A DNA stretch of 64,000 nt from Periplaneta americana (GCF_040183065.1 NC_091132.1:164762102-164826101); one strand, 5' to 3'. Positions 47,380-61,029 are shown, numbered from the stretch's first letter. Program-made: numbers and translations. Notes: a model not told the origin generated them from the sequence alone.

Positions 47380-48110
47380 TTTGACACCTGGAAATCCATC
47401 AGAATCCATTAAAATAAAAAAAAAAAGTAAATAAAACCCATTGAATATATCTATATAGAAATAAAAAGCCAATTTTAACACAACTTACTTAACAATCTTG
47501 ATTAAAATAATAATTCTTTAACCTCTGACTTGTTTACGAGGATATCTGAAATGGGGATTCTTTAACATGAGACGGCACGGGCAGGGCTGTTCAAAGAAAA
47601 AGTAAAATCGTTCAACAATTAAAAACAACAGCTGAAAAGTCAAAAGGCGATGTAGATCGCAATATGCGCCACAAAATCCATCATCCGTCAAAGCCATTTT
47701 TTTTTCCGGCCGCTAAGTTGAAATTCAGTCACTTTTGACGGCATTTCCGTCCCGTTGGAAACACTGCTAACACGACAGCGCATCTCTGGAGCAGTCAGAT
47801 CTGTTTTGCAGCGTTGCCCAAACACAAAATGTATCCCAGTCAGTCATACATTTGGAAATCAGTCAAAATTAAATAAATATGATACCCACTCAATAAAAAG
47901 TATTAACGCAACTTCCCTACTAATCTTGGTTACAATAATAATTCAGCCACATCATCTGCCTCCATTTCTACAGTTGATATCCTAGGTTGGTCTACGTGCT
48001 CCCCAAACATTAAAGAGTTAAAAATAACAGCAGCTGAAACACGTCAAAAGACGATGTAAATCGTAATTTCTGCCAGAAATCCGTCACCCGTCCAAGCCTT
48101 GAAGTGGAAT
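47380..48110 (+). repeat. Diverged direct duplication of about 0.3-0.4 kb
   Basis: Two segments (about 47380-47700 and 47830-48110) share GGAAATC..., TTAAC(A/G)CAACTT, AATAATAATTC, GTCAAAAG(G/A)CGATGTA(G/A)ATCG and CCGTC(A)AAGCC in the same order. No coding content is visible. The origin is unclear. Confidence 0.5.
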
Positions 48111-50389
48111 GAAACTTTTAATAAAAATGAAACTGAATCAACAAATCCTTCTTGACCAGTAACCGTCCACAGAGTTCAATGAAGATTCTATAGTTGGCAA
48201 AACTGATAACAAGAAAACAGCTAACAGCTAACCATAACACACTACTGCCAAGTACTAGCGTATTATTTGTATTGTTGAGATGGTACAAATTTGAAGGCAG
48301 TTTTGTATTTTCGTAAGTCAATTTATATTTTATTGTATTGGAGTATTTCGTTACTTCTAATCTTTATATACTTTCTTCTAATCGTGTAATAGTGAATTAA
48401 ATCCCGCTCGAGTTTTGATTTTCTCTACATTAATCAACACCTCTAGTGAGATTACTGTTGATAAAAAGAAGTTCATGATTCTCTCATAAGCTTTAACATA
48501 ATAAAACACTGAAAATGTGCATGTATCAAGTTTAATGGCAAAGACCGAATGTTTCGAACTTTTATAATTCAGGCCCAATTTTCCCATGGGCAGACCGAGG
48601 TAGTTGCTCTGTGACGACAGAATTCAGGGGGTGACATTTTTTCCCGAAAGGTTTGTGAAACTTTCTATAATTTCGTCATAAGTAAAGAAAAAGAAAACTT
48701 CAAAATCAGTAACATATTCAAAATTTTTTTTACGAAATTTTTTCCGAAAAAACCATGATATGACATTTGAACAAACCCAATGCGCGGTGCCGCTCTCTTC
48801 CTGCAAGCAACAATAAACATGTAGCATGCTTAAGACAGTCGGTGTATTTGTTTATATTACACTAAAAATAGCGATTTTATTAACACTTCAGTTTTCAAAA
48901 AAAAAAAAAAAAAAATGGAAAGCGATTGCCGAGACTAACATTGGCAGTGTACTTAGAGTTTGTAGTATAACATATCGGCACTCGATCACGCAATAAAATT
49001 ATGCTCACTGTCGCACTATTCATGATACGTTTGTTTGCTACTTCTCAGTTTCATATGTGGAATGATAGTAGCCTGGTAGATTGGTCAGTTGGTGTGTGAT
49101 TTAGTGATTATTAAAGAATAAGTGACCGTGGAGTTATAAATTGTACGCAATAGAAAAATCAATCAAAGGAAGGACAGTTTGGAACAATGCATTAATCAGA
49201 GAAATCTTAAAACTAGTACCATTTTTTAAGTACTCCAATTCGAAAAATTCGGCCCAGCAACCTGGTACTTCTGTGCCCACTGCTTTTAACTTAAGTGGTA
49301 ATATTACTGATTCATTTCATACAGATACACTAGACAACAATTTTTCCCTAGTACCGTAGCCTAAATGTTAGTGGCATTTCATTTCCCCTCGATAAGCACA
49401 AAGTAATAAAAGGTAAGTAAGATTAATTTATCGAAAATATTAGTTAACTCTTGAGAGCTGCATTTTCAAGCTACTCATCACAAAAGTGTTTTTTTTTTTT
49501 TCCAGTAGTTCATTACCTTCTTCGAGTTTTGTCGCTGGTAAACAGTGTTGTCAATTCAGATCCAAGAAAAAATATAAATATTCTTTAAAATTGCAGGGAA
49601 AATGCTAAATCAGGTAATGTTTCCTTTAAAATTCCATGCTGATATTATACAATTTCTGTTTTACCAGCAGTATGGAATGTGAAGATGGTATGACATTTTA
49701 GAAGAAACCAAGCATTTGTGTCATCTAAATAAATAAGAATGTCTGAAGCTTTGACTTGAAATAGCCATTCTTGTTTAGTTCGCCTTAAGGAATAGAACGA
49801 TTTTCTCATTTTAATTCATTATGGGTGGATTTACAATCCTCTTGCATAGAAAGTCTGAAAATAAAGTGAAACAACTACGACAACATTTCTCAAGGGTTCC
49901 CACGGGCCACTACATCTCCTTCACGGCATCATTGATCTCTGTGCTTGATTTGTTTCCATGGCAATGAGGTTTTGGTATGTTTTGCGACATTCGTACAAGT
50001 GCAGTAAAAATATTGTTGGTGAGGTAGGTTACAATTATCAGTTTTAAGATATATTACGAATTTAAACGTACATAAGTTACTATATGTGTTTGCTTTTCAA
50101 TGTGATTGTCAGTCCAGTTCTGTTATTATTGCATAACTCTTTGGTAACTTGTACAAGATAATTACCAACTACAATGTGACACGGAAATCAGTTGACTAAT
50201 GGGAAAGATTAATTGATAATACAATTGAATATAGCAGAGATTATCAACTTCGAGAGACCGCGGCCCGGTAAATTATTTTTCTGTAGGAACATGGCCCGGT
50301 CCCAACAAATTTACTCTTAAATGCCTTTCCAATTTTTTTAAACTTCACACATTCAATTAACATAAGCATTAATAATTAAGTATGGCCAC
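48111..50389. other. Intergenic, no recognised gene
   Basis: AT-rich, with short ORFs. The ORF at 49141-49359 has no known domain and no clear splice context. Confidence 0.35.
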
Positions 50390-50567
50390 AGTCTAGTATA
50401 TACAGTCACGAAGCTTGAGTTGTTGAGGGTACTAGGAACAATAGATTGTGCTGGTGCTATTTCGCATTTGTCTGTAATAAGGCGGCAGTAGCGATCCTAG
50501 TGGTTAGCAACTATTTATGAATGCATATTCCCTACGTATTGAACTTCGTGACTGTATATACTAGACT
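50390..50567. mobile_element. MITE with perfect 24-bp inverted termini (copy 2)
   Basis: Begins AGTCTAGTATATACAGTCAC and ends GTGACTGTATATACTAGACT. The first and last 24 bp are exact complements. It shares CGATCCTAGTGGTTAGCAAC with the copy at 13585-13749. It is non-coding. Confidence 0.78.
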
Positions 50568-50939
50568 ATGGTATGGCGTAATATTAATACATAAAGAATA
50601 CTGGTATAGTATGAAAACTGTGACTTGTTTACAAATAATTTAATTATGAATCACTGGATTAATGAAATTTTGTAGCATATTGGTGTTTCCTCGAGCCATT
50701 ATAATTAATTTATGCTAATTTTCATTAACATATCTCTTTCTGATCACCAAAAGCTTATAACATTTATAACATTGTGTATTTAAATTGGTTTCATTATACT
50801 GGTTTGAAACGGGAAAAATAATGGGAAGAATGATTTTGCACTGTAACTCACCACCGAATTAAGCTGAGCAGTGGAAGCAGCAAATAGGTGTCAACATATC
50901 GGCGAAACATACAGGCCCACACATGACAATTATTTATAT

Positions 50940-51650
50940 CTTTTATATTTACGTTGGTATAAGGGAAACTATCCCTTATATGAGGCGCAATTAGACAAGT
51001 TAGTAACTTTTCTCCTATCTAAAATATTTTCGTGAAATTTTATACAGTATTTACAGGTAGTTTTGTTTTGTGTACAAACTCTGATGACGTTGGTATAAGG
51101 GTAACTGCCGCTTATAGGAGGATGCATTTAGACAAAATTAGTAACTTTTCTCCGATCTAATAGATTTTTATGAAATTTTATACAGTAGTTACAGGTAGTA
51201 CATTTGTTTTGTATACAAGCTGTGATGATATTGGTATAAGAGAAACTGCCACTTTTAGGGGGATGCATTTAGACAAAATTACTAACGTTTCTCCTACCTA
51301 AAAGATTTTGATGAAACTTTATACAGTAGTTACAGGTAGTACATTTGTTTTGGATACAAACTCTGATTACGTTGGTATAAGGGGAACTGTCACTTATAGG
51401 GGGATGCATGTAGAAAAAATTAGTAACTTTTCTCCGATCTAACAGACTTTTATGAAATTTTACACAGTAGCTACAGGTGGAACATTTGTTTTGTATACAA
51501 ACTTTGATGACGTTGGCATAAGGGGAACTGCCACTTATATGGGGATGCATTGAGATAAAGTTAGTAACTTTTCTCCTATCCAACAGATTTTGGTGCAACT
51601 TTATGCAGTAGTTACAGGTAGTTCATTTGTCTTGTATGCAATCTCTAATT
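50940..51650 (+). repeat. 141-bp tandem repeat, five copies
   Basis: GTTGGTATAAGG or a close variant occurs at 50953, 51089, 51230, 51371 and 51512, a spacing of 136, 141, 141 and 141 bp. Each unit also contains AGTAACTTTTCTCC, CAGTAGTTACAGGTAG and TTTGTTTTGTATACAAAC. It is a small satellite-like array in intergenic DNA. Confidence 0.92.
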
Positions 51651-52690
51651 CTCTGGATTGTCCTTGTTTCGACCATGAGGTCGAAGTATGAACGTGCTGT
51701 AATGGAAAAGCTGTCTTGATCAGCCACGACTTTTTCCAGGGGTAAGTTTTCTCTAAATTGTCTTTACTATCACGATGAGAATCTAATTTAATAAGTAGCT
51801 CACAAAGCCAATGTGCATTTTGTTAAAGAAGACTCATATTCTTTATCCTCTTGCTCTCCAGTGATAAATTATCTTACAGGAAAATGTAACATTTTATGCA
51901 CTATTGTACCTTTTGGGCACTCGGGAAGGTATTCTGATACATAATTAATAACCTGTCACCTTACATTCCCTGAATTGTACTTCGGAAGCAGTTTCCGTTC
52001 TCAGATATTTAAATAACTGCAATATAGAAGAATTGCAATACTGCACCTGGAAAGAATAGTTCGCATAATTTATTACTTGCGCAAATCTGCGCACTTTAAG
52101 ACTTCATTTAAAATAGTGATAAATTTTCGAGGAAATGAAGACTAAAATCATTTAGGGACGGAAAAAATGGTGTTTTTTCTCTACCTTAGCTAAATATGCA
52201 CTCAATGGTTATATTTATATTTTGTCTCGTGTCAATTCATACTAATCTGACATATTATAACAATATTAAATATAATCAAAAACAAACAGTGTTACATATA
52301 TATATAGAACCACTTGACATGTTGATAGCAAATATGATGGGAATCGACCATTTACAACAGAGTTACAGCACAAAGAAAACGGTAGACTCGAGGCACTTGC
52401 TGAGTAAGAACGCTGGATGATCGAAATGTGGCATGTTACTGGCTTCTTACCTCACTCTACAGCCACCTCCATGATTAAGATAATCAATTGAGTGTTACTC
52501 AGTTATATGGAAAAAAAATAAAAAAATAAATTTTTTATTTCATTTTTGACATGTCATTTTTCTACTTTTCTCCTCCTAAATATGGATTTTGGACCAATGT
52601 CCAGCGGTCCATTGCTAATTAGTAATTACCAACTACCGTGTGACACAGAAGTCAGTTGCCAAAAGGGAAACATTAGTCTAATTGGAAGTA
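51651..52690. other. Intergenic, no recognised gene
   Basis: AT-rich sequence without a recognisable exon, RNA gene or element. Confidence 0.35.
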
Positions 52691-52699
52691 CAATTGTGT

Positions 52700-53230
52700 A
52701 AGTACAGTGTGTTTACCACCGCAGATGTTCAAAATGTGCTTCATTTACTTGAAGACCGTGCCTCTCCTGATCGTGACATTCTTTCGTTATACTTAAAAGT
52801 GTTGCAGGTGGGATGTGCTGGATAACATGAGGGATCGTTTCCTTCAAGTCATATATAGATTTAGGTTGTCTGAAAAAAACGCTCTTTCACAAATCGCCAT
52901 ATAAATATATGAGGTGTGAGGTCTAGTGATCGTGAAGGCCATGACAGGTCCAACCAAGTGCACACCGAATATCTCATTTAGTTTCTGGCGAACTGTTAGA
53001 GCATAATGTGCCTTGCCCCCATCTGTTGAAACCACATTCTTATTCGTTTGTTCAGTGACAGATCATACAGCAACTCCATTACAGTGCTGTCCAGTAAGTC
53101 TCTATATGTGTGTTGGTTTACATTTCTGTCAAAGAAATATGGTCCCACAACCATATCACCTAGTATTCCAAACCACACCATAACTTTTGGAGCAACAGGG
53201 TTGTAAATTCTGGCACGTGAGAAGTTAATG
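52700..53230 (-). pseudogene. mariner-like transposase fragment
   Basis: On the minus strand (53181 downward) the reading is MVWFGILGDMVVGPYFFDRN, NQHTYRDLLDSTVMELLYDL, RIRMWFQQMGARH and then WPSRSLDLTPHIFIW in another frame. This resembles the C-terminal half of an insect mariner-type transposase (VW.G...GPYFF, WFQQDGAPAH, WPPRSPDLTPLDFFLW). The D of QDGA is changed to M, frames shift, and both ends are missing, so it is dead. It lies just upstream of gene 3. Confidence 0.7.
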
Positions 53231-53619
53231 AGATTGTATTTAATAGTTAAAGTATTGTTTTGAGAGTATCATCCTTAAATTTTCCATCGTTGATTACTAA
53301 TTTGGGTGACATCGTGAGGAAGAGTAGTGTTTATTCAGTGAAGCATATGAGCGCGCTTTCACATACAAACGCACTCCTCCTATTGATTCTATAGGGAAAT
53401 TGGATCTCATTTTGTAGATGAGGAGTCCGCGTGTCCAATTCATTGCTACTTACCGCTAATATTAAAATGTCTTACGTTCCTGCGTATAGCAGATAATTTG
53501 TTCAGAACAAGTTCGGAGTGTTCAGCAAACTATGTTGCAACCACTATAAATAAGACTCTTCTAATGTCTTACATCTTGCAGATGAGTGTCACTCTCTATA
53601 AATTCCTGTTCCAGTTGAG

Positions 53620-53700
53620 ATGGATGTGATAAAGATGGAACCCGACATCAGCCCATTGCCTATGGAGATAAGTGCTGCAGAAAGAAAGCCCTTATCAGAG
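53620..53700 (+). CDS. Zinc-finger gene 3, start exon A
   Basis: Acceptor CCTGTTCCAG, then TTGAG and ATG at 53620; donor GTAAAT after 27 codons (phase 0). It reads MDVIKMEPDISPLPMEISAA then ERKPLSE. It matches gene 2 exon A in acceptor distance, in the M-D-x-I-K-x-E-P start and in the acidic end. The IKME motif is a psi-K-x-E site. The donor GTAAAT is weaker than in the other exons. Confidence 0.8.
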
Positions 53701-53709
53701 GTAAATGAA

Positions 53710-54350
53710 AAGTGATATTATGGTCTGTCCAAAACTACTTCCGACCTGACAAATGGCGCCTTTAGCATGTTAACATGGCAACAATTGAATCAACCAATCA
53801 CGAGAGACGCATAACGAATATTAACGGGACGGTTTTGCTGTGTCTATGTTTACAAGTTGCACGTGAATACCACGGCGTAGTGGTGAATACAGTTCCCAGA
53901 ATGACTTTCGAGTTGGCAGGTTAGCGAGTGCTTTGTGTGAATTAAAAATATTATTTAGTCGTTTTATTGTTTTAGTGTATCGATAATTATTGTTTTTAAA
54001 TTATATTAGACATATTATCTTCGTTGTTATTGGTGGAGTGTGTGACTAGTGTGTGTTTTGTAGTTTCTGCGAGATTTTCTAAACAGGTGATTAGTGCAAT
54101 GTCGGAAGGAAGAAAAAGCAGGCGGAGAACAAAGAATATTGGACAAGGTGCCCCGTTAAAGAGTTAAGCGCGAAGATGGTGTCTAATGTAAGAGAGTGTT
54201 TAGAGAGGGAAAAAGATAATGGCGGACCTGTTTTACGCTTTGCGCAAGCCATAATGAGAATTACTGCTTGTGTTAAAATTAATAAGAGCACTTTTATTGA
54301 TGTTGGAAAAGAAAAAGGCCGTGTAGATTTATCATCATAAATATTGTTAT
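53710..54350 (+). mobile_element. Possible DNA-transposon remnant
   Basis: ATG at 54100 gives MSEGRKSRRRTKNIGQGAPL, and another frame gives MVSNVRECLEREKDNGGPVL. This resembles the short DNA-binding start seen in some insect DDE transposons. Stops intervene and no catalytic part follows. It is weakly supported. Confidence 0.35.
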
Positions 54351-54496
54351 AGTTTACAAATTTTTCAACACCTTTCTAACAATATTACATTGAAGAATAC
54401 CGACACTCATAAAATAAAGGCTTTTTATTAACTTTAAACCTGTTTTTACAGTGTACAGTTCTTTCGACGCTTTTCTAACGGTAAGCTTATTACATT

Positions 54497-55028
<532 letters not shown>

Positions 55029-55635
55029 AGACTTAGGCTATAACACTATAAACTTTAACACAAGAACTATAAGCTACATGTTTCAATTTATAGTTAGCAG
55101 ACTGAAGTAGGCCTACACTAACAAAATTCAAGTCAACAGTAGCTAGTACTGCTCACCAACACGTCATAAGTTACATTCTTGTATTACGATATTATAACTG
55201 TTACAGCTGGTCGACAGAACCAGATTTCGCCAGCTGTAGTAACTGCTCATATTCATCAGAATGCTTGGTGGATTAAGATATGACATGATATATTTATTAT
55301 AGTTCATAGACCAAAAAAACAGAGTATACATTCTTATAATCATTGACACCTTATGTTACATACTTTATAATTTACATATAGATATACTATTTTTTAATAT
55401 AATTTCTAACCTTAACTATTTAATATAAGATGTTTTATCTTGCATTCGCGACTAGTTTTGTGCAAGATTCAACTCATTTTATTATGTTGTTACAATTAGT
55501 CTTAGTTGATTTGCGTAAGATGTACTTGACATTTCAATCTGTAATGTGCAGCTATCATATATAAATCTTCCATTATTCTCGTACATTTAAAACTTTTTCA
55601 TATATAAGTTTTATTTTATTTATTGATAATACTAT
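55029..55635. other. Gene 3 intron, no recognised feature
   Basis: AT-rich DNA between the CTN array and a LINE tail; nothing recognisable. Confidence 0.35.
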
Positions 55636-55935
55636 TAAAAACTACACCTTTTTTCTTATCCAATTTTTTCTCATTCAATTCTAGCTATTTCATTTTTACT
55701 TTCCATTCTAATTTTTTTGGCCAACAAAAGATGTAGACCTATTTGCATTTGTAACTTTATGTTATTATTGTTCATAAATTTTCTTATAGTTATTTCTTTA
55801 TTCATTTGTAAGAGCTTTTCTTTTATAAATTTCATCCTTATTTCTTTTGTATATTGACATTCAAAAACAATATGAATGTCATCTTCTATATGTCCACATA
55901 ATGGGCACGTGCCTTGAGATATATTACCTCTATTG
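55636..55935 (-). mobile_element. Non-LTR retrotransposon C-terminal fragment
   Basis: The minus strand encodes GTCPLCGHIEDDIHIVFECQ, then YTKEIRMKFIKEKLLQMNKE and LLLAKKIRMESK. The C-x-x-C...H...C zinc knuckle followed by a basic tail is typical of the end of R1/Jockey/CR1-like ORF2 proteins. Only this end is present. Confidence 0.6.
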
Positions 55936-56749
55936 TTTTTGTTAATCTCGAAATTGGTGGAGTGTTGTTGTTGTTTTCTAATGCCAGGCGTTTGACAATA
56001 AAGTCATTTGACCTCTTGCACTCCAATATTTTTCAAAGATATTATCATGGCCAGCCACTGAAGCATAGATTTAATTTGGTGGACTAAGATATCGCACAGT
56101 GGTTAAAGTTTCATGACAAATTATCTTCCCCAATGAAGACTCATCGGCTAGTGAGCCATGCCAGTTTCAATTCTTTAACTGGAAGAATAGGTTGTTTAGT
56201 TCCTGCTTAAAACATTGCACTCATTTAGTTCTTACCTTGGTCATAGCTTTGAGTTACAGATTAAATAGCATCCATGTCTCGCTGTAATAATATACAAAGA
56301 GATGTTAGAGATCATAGTAAAGTTGTTTGCTGCTTGAATCTATATTAAACAGAACAACTCTACTACTGATCTGTCACTCATTACTCTCAGGAGAAACATC
56401 TAACACAATAACTAATTTCAAAGCATAATTTACATTTCCCAGCAGACTTTTTTGTTGTTATAAATTAAGTCATTCTGAAGTGAAATATACTTCTATGTGG
56501 AAATATAAAAAGAAGTAAACATATATTTGAACAAAACAAAATGATATTACAGAGCCATTTGCTTACATGCTGCATTACAAGGCTTTTTGTACAACTTATA
56601 TTTCACTATTGACTCTGAAGTGTGTTCACGTGCGTTCGTTGACATCAGGATCTAATAATAGAGTTGTGAGACTCTAGAAATGGTCTCTGATTTTTTGTGA
56701 ACAGTTATATATAATATATTTAATAATTATTATGTTTTGTGTGTTACAG
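55936..56749. other. Gene 3 intron, no recognised feature
   Basis: AT-rich. The last 100-150 bp before exon B5 (GTTGACATCAGGATCTAATAATAG) match the DNA around the TIR element before exons B1 and B6 and act as the unoccupied version of that insertion site. Confidence 0.5.
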
Positions 56750-56887
56750 GAAGGAGATGTATTAGATCAGCACTTCACTGAAATAAAGGCGGAATATAAG
56801 AGTCACAGCTACGATCTCATATCAAAGATGGCATTTGATAAAACTCCTGTGCTAATTGACTTTCCCGTCATGAAAAGTGAAGTTGAG
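56750..56887 (+). CDS. Zinc-finger gene 3, acidic exon B, first copy (B5)
   Basis: Acceptor TGTGTTACAG, donor GTGAGT, 138 nt, 46 codons, phase 0-0. It starts EGDVLDQHFTEIKAEYKS and ends IDFPVMKSEVE. It has both psi-K-x-E sites (IKAE, MKSE). It is the long form; its sister B6 and gene 1 B1 are the 40-codon form. Downstream intron sequence (CTTCTTCATCCT...) resembles that after B1. Confidence 0.82.
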
Positions 56888-57020
56888 GTGAGTCAGTTTA
56901 TGAAGTGAGTTTGTCGGTACTTCTCCCTCTGTTATATACTGGCTAATGGTGACCAGGTACGATTTTTGCTGTCATGCTGTACATTTCTTCATCCTATATC
57001 AATCGTTAATTACAATGTAT

Positions 57021-60000
57021 ACTTACTTACTTACTTACAAATGGCTTTTAAGGATCCCGAAGGTTCATTGCCGCCCTCACATCAGCCCGCCATCGGTCCC
57101 TATCCTGTGCAAGATTAATCCAGTCCCTATCATCATATCCCACCTCCCTCAAATCCATTTTAATATTATCCTCCCATCTACGTCTCGGCCTCCCCAAAGG
57201 TCTTTTTCCCTCCGGTCTCCCGACTAACAATCTATATGCATTCCTGGATTCGCCCATACGTGCTACATGCCCTGCTCATCGCAAACGTCTGGATTTAATG
57301 TTCCTAATTATGTGAGGTGAAGAATACAATGCGTGCAGTTCTGCGTTGTGTAACTTTCTCCATTCTCCTGTAATTTCATCCCTCTTAGCCCCAAATATTT
57401 TCCTAAGCGCCTTATTCTCAAAAACCCTTAACCTATGTTCCTCTCTCAGAGTGAGAGTCCAAGTTTCACAACCAGTAATATAACTCTTTTATAAATTCTA
57501 ACTTTATGATTTTTTGAGAGCAGACTAGATGATAAAAGCTTCTCAAGCGAATAATAACACGCATTTCCCATATTTATTCTGTGTTTAATTTCCTCCCGAG
57601 TGTCATTTATATTTGTTACTGTTGCTCCAAAATATTTGAATTTTTCCACCCCTTCGATTGATAAATCTCCAATTTTTATATTTCCATTTCGTACAAAATT
57701 CTGGTCACGAGATATAATCATATACTTCGCCTTTCCGGGATTTACTTCCAAACCGATCGCTTTACTTGCTTCAAGTAAAATTTCCGTGTTTTCCCTAATC
57801 GTTTATGGATTTTCTCCTAACATATTCACGTCATCCGCATAGACAAGAAGCTGATGTAACCCATGCAATTCCAAACACTGCCTGTTATCCTGAACTTTCC
57901 TAATGGCATATTCTAAAGCGAAGTTAAAGAGTAAAGGTGATAGTGCATCTCCCTGCTTTAGCCCGCAGTGTATTGGAAAAGCATCAGATAGAAACTGACC
58001 TATACGGACTCTGCTGTATGTTTCATTGAGACACATTTTAATTAATCGAACTAGTTTCTTGGGAATACCAAATACAATAAGAATATCAGATAATACTTCC
58101 CTCTTAACCGAGTCAAATGCCTTTCTGAAATTTATGAATAACTGATGTACTGTATCCTTATACTCCCATTTTTTCTCCATTATATGTCGAATACAAAAAA
58201 TCTGATCAATAGTCGATCTGTTATGCCTAAACCACACTGATGATCCCCAATAATTTTAACTACGCACGGAGTTAATCTTCTCAAAAGAATATTTGACAAC
58301 ATTTTGTACGACGTCAACAAAAGTGATATTCCTTGAAAGTTACCACAGTTGGTTTTGTCCCCCTTCTTAAAAATAGGTACAATTATGGACTCCTTCCATT
58401 GTTCTGGTACAATTTCCTTTTCCCAAATAGCAAGTACGAGTTTATAAATTTCGCTATATAATGCACTTCCACCCTCTTGTATTAATTCTGCTAGAATTTG
58501 ATCGATACCTGGAGACTTGTACTTTTTCAGTTTTTATATCGCAATTTTGACTTCTGAAAGCGTGGGTGCAGGTATAAATGGCTCAGCAGTTTGTATTTCA
58601 ATATCGTCCCGATCATTTCTATTTGGCCTATGTACATTTAATAGTTGCGCAAAATAGTTTTTCCATCTGTTTAGGATTGATGGAGAGTCTGCAAGGAAGT
58701 CACCATTCTCATCCTTGATCACATTTACCCTTGGCTGATATCCGTTCTTAAATTCCTTTATACCCTTATATAAATCTCTAATGTTATTATTCTTACTATT
58801 TGTTTCTACCTCATTCAGTTTTTCCTTCAAGTAATTTCTCTTTTTATTCCTAAGTGTACGACTTGCTTCCCGTCTTACATTGAAATAATTATCTCTCTTC
58901 TCCTCAACTGGATCCTGTAAGAATTTCAATTTTGCCTGTTTCCTTCTTTCTACTACCATGCAACAATCTTCATCAAACCACAGTTTCTTTTTCTTAGTTT
59001 CATTATAACCTATGCTCTGCTCAGCTGCAATTTTGATACTATCTCTGATATTTTCCCACACGCTGTTAACATCTAATTCTTTCTCAACTTCGTCGGTACT
59101 TTTTAAAGTGGCAAACCTATTCGAAATTTCGACCTGATAATTTTGCTTATTTTCCTCGTCCTTTAATTTGAAAATATTTAATTTAGTAGTATTAACTTGT
59201 TGCTCTACTCTCTTGGCTACTGATAGTCTTTCTCTTAATTCTCCAATTACCAAATAATGGTCAGAATTACAGTCTGCACCCTTGAAAGTTCGAATGCCTA
59301 CTATACTAGTGTGTCTCCGTTTATCTATCAAGATGTGATCTATTTGGTTGTGTGTCAATCCACCTGGAGAAGTCCAAGTATATTTATGTATATCCTTATG
59401 GGGGAATGTTGTACTTTTGACAATTAAATTTTTCGATGTGGTAAAGTTGACTAATCTAACTCCATTGTCACTACTAGTTATGTGTAGGCTCTCTTTTCCA
59501 ATAGTTGGTCTAAAAATATCTTCCCGTTCTACTTTAGTATTGAAATCCCCCAATAAAATGTTCATGTGATATCTAGGTAACTGATCAAAAGTATGTTCCA
59601 ATTCCTCATAGAAGCTATCCTTTATATAGTCGTCTTTCTCTTCTGTAGGGGCGTGAGCATTTAAAACTATGATGTCTCACCATCTACCCTTAAGTACTAA
59701 ATATGATTACCTCTCACTGATAAATTCGACCTTTTTTACTGCTGATTTTATTCTTTCATGAACAAAGAATCCTGTTCCTAATAAGTGATTATTGTTTCCT
59801 TCCCCATTATACAACAAGTAATCTCCTATTTGTGATATGCCATTCCCATCAAACCTAACCTCTTGTACTCCCACGAAGTCTATTCTATATCTAGCTAGTT
59901 CTTTAGCTACTAATGTCACCCCTCCTGTTCTATAAAGACTAGTTACGTTCCAAGTGCCAAATCTCAAAACCTTATTCCTTTGCTGTGGTCGTGCCAGAGA

Positions 60001-60229
60001 ATCAATCCTATTCCGAGGTTTATTGTAGGGATTCGTAACAAGCTGTTTTTTACGGTGATGGGTTGTTAGCCCTTCGCCCAACCCGCAAGCTGGAGGACCA
60101 CCCCTTATCGGCTGTCCACGACTGCTTATTCAATATATTCACAGCCACCCTCCATATCTGGAGGCCGTCTCCTCTATCCGCAACCTGAGGACGCGCCATG
60201 CCATGGTGATAGGGACCCATAATACATGG
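57021..60229 (-). mobile_element. RTE-type LINE, full length (3.2 kb)
   Basis: The 5' end is at 60229 and the 3' end at 57021, with a (TAAG)n tail on the minus strand. Between a perfect 13-bp target duplication there is a single-ORF layout of endonuclease, reverse transcriptase and C-terminal region, as in RTE elements, which also use short microsatellite tails. Truncated relatives lie at 17223-17461 and 33540-34137. It sits in the B5-B6 intron of gene 3 in antisense. The coding frame is broken, so it cannot move by itself. Confidence 0.88.
57048..60081 (-). pseudogene. RTE-type ORF: endonuclease and reverse transcriptase, broken
   Basis: ATG at 60081. The endonuclease has LRFGTWNVTSLYRTGG, VGVQEVRFDG, then LLGDFNTKV, NQIDHILIDKR and DCNSDHYLVIGELR, the usual catalytic landmarks. 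The reverse transcriptase has [36 protein letters not shown] and [12 protein letters not shown] (YADD). The end has VGRPEGKRPLGRPRRRWEDN and LAQDRDRWRADVRAAMNL. The frame changes or stops near 59707, 58534, 57803, 57446 and 57257, so about five breaks. All key motifs remain readable, which fits a young but inactivated copy. Confidence 0.88.
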
Positions 60230-60242
60230 AATTACAATGTAT

Positions 60243-61029
60243 TTTCACTTTAATTCTTTTATATTCATAATATTCTTCAACATTCAATTTTAGTTCAATT
60301 ACGCCTTCAATATGTATATTCCAGTGACTACAAATCCAAAAGGATCATCAAACTTTGTATACCTTAAAAATAATTAACATGAATGAATGCCTCACCCATT
60401 CCACATGTATATAATACATGAGTTTCTAATTCAATTTATTTAATTCAATTGAAACATTCATATATGTAAATGAAATCATATTCAATCACATTTTGTTCAA
60501 GAATTATGACAGTATGATACGAAAGATTGTCAATTACATTAACATATCTTGATTTAATCATTAAATTTATTCAAATACATATATGTTACAGAAGTCAAGA
60601 ACCTGGTGAACAATCGTATAATTATAGAAGATTTTCAACAAATGTGTTTCATATAAGACATACGCCATTACTACATTTTAATCGTAACATCAGTAATATT
60701 TTGCATAATATCACGTAGAATCTGTCTCACACAGATATTAAGTACAAATATTTCAAATATTTTACATTTAATCAATTTTTTAAATTTACATATATATGTC
60801 ACTATTATATATATATATATATAATAGTGACATTCAGCAAAATGTAATGAGTTGTACGTAATTGACATTCATATTTTATATTTTTTACTTTCCGACAAGT
60901 TGGCGAAACTACACAAATCAGTCAAATTGAGCATTTGTCACACCAGTATAAAATTTTATTACATATAACTCATGATCAATTATTGAAGTCAATGTTATGC
61001 TTATTACTGTGAATACCTTATTGACTTAC
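60243..61029. other. Gene 3 intron, no recognised feature
   Basis: AT-rich DNA with a short (TA)n near 60802-60826 flanked by complementary AATAGTGACA/TGTCACTATTA, giving a small hairpin. No exon is seen. Confidence 0.4.

Larger units (their letters stand above)
57008..60242. repeat. 13-bp target-site duplication around LINE
   Basis: AATTACAATGTAT occurs at 57008-57020 and 60230-60242, immediately at both ends of the LINE. The perfect match indicates a fairly recent, single-step insertion. Confidence 0.92.

Noticed and set aside
49141-49359. 72-codon ORF
   Set aside because: No recognisable domain; an isolated exon or transposon start cannot be supported.
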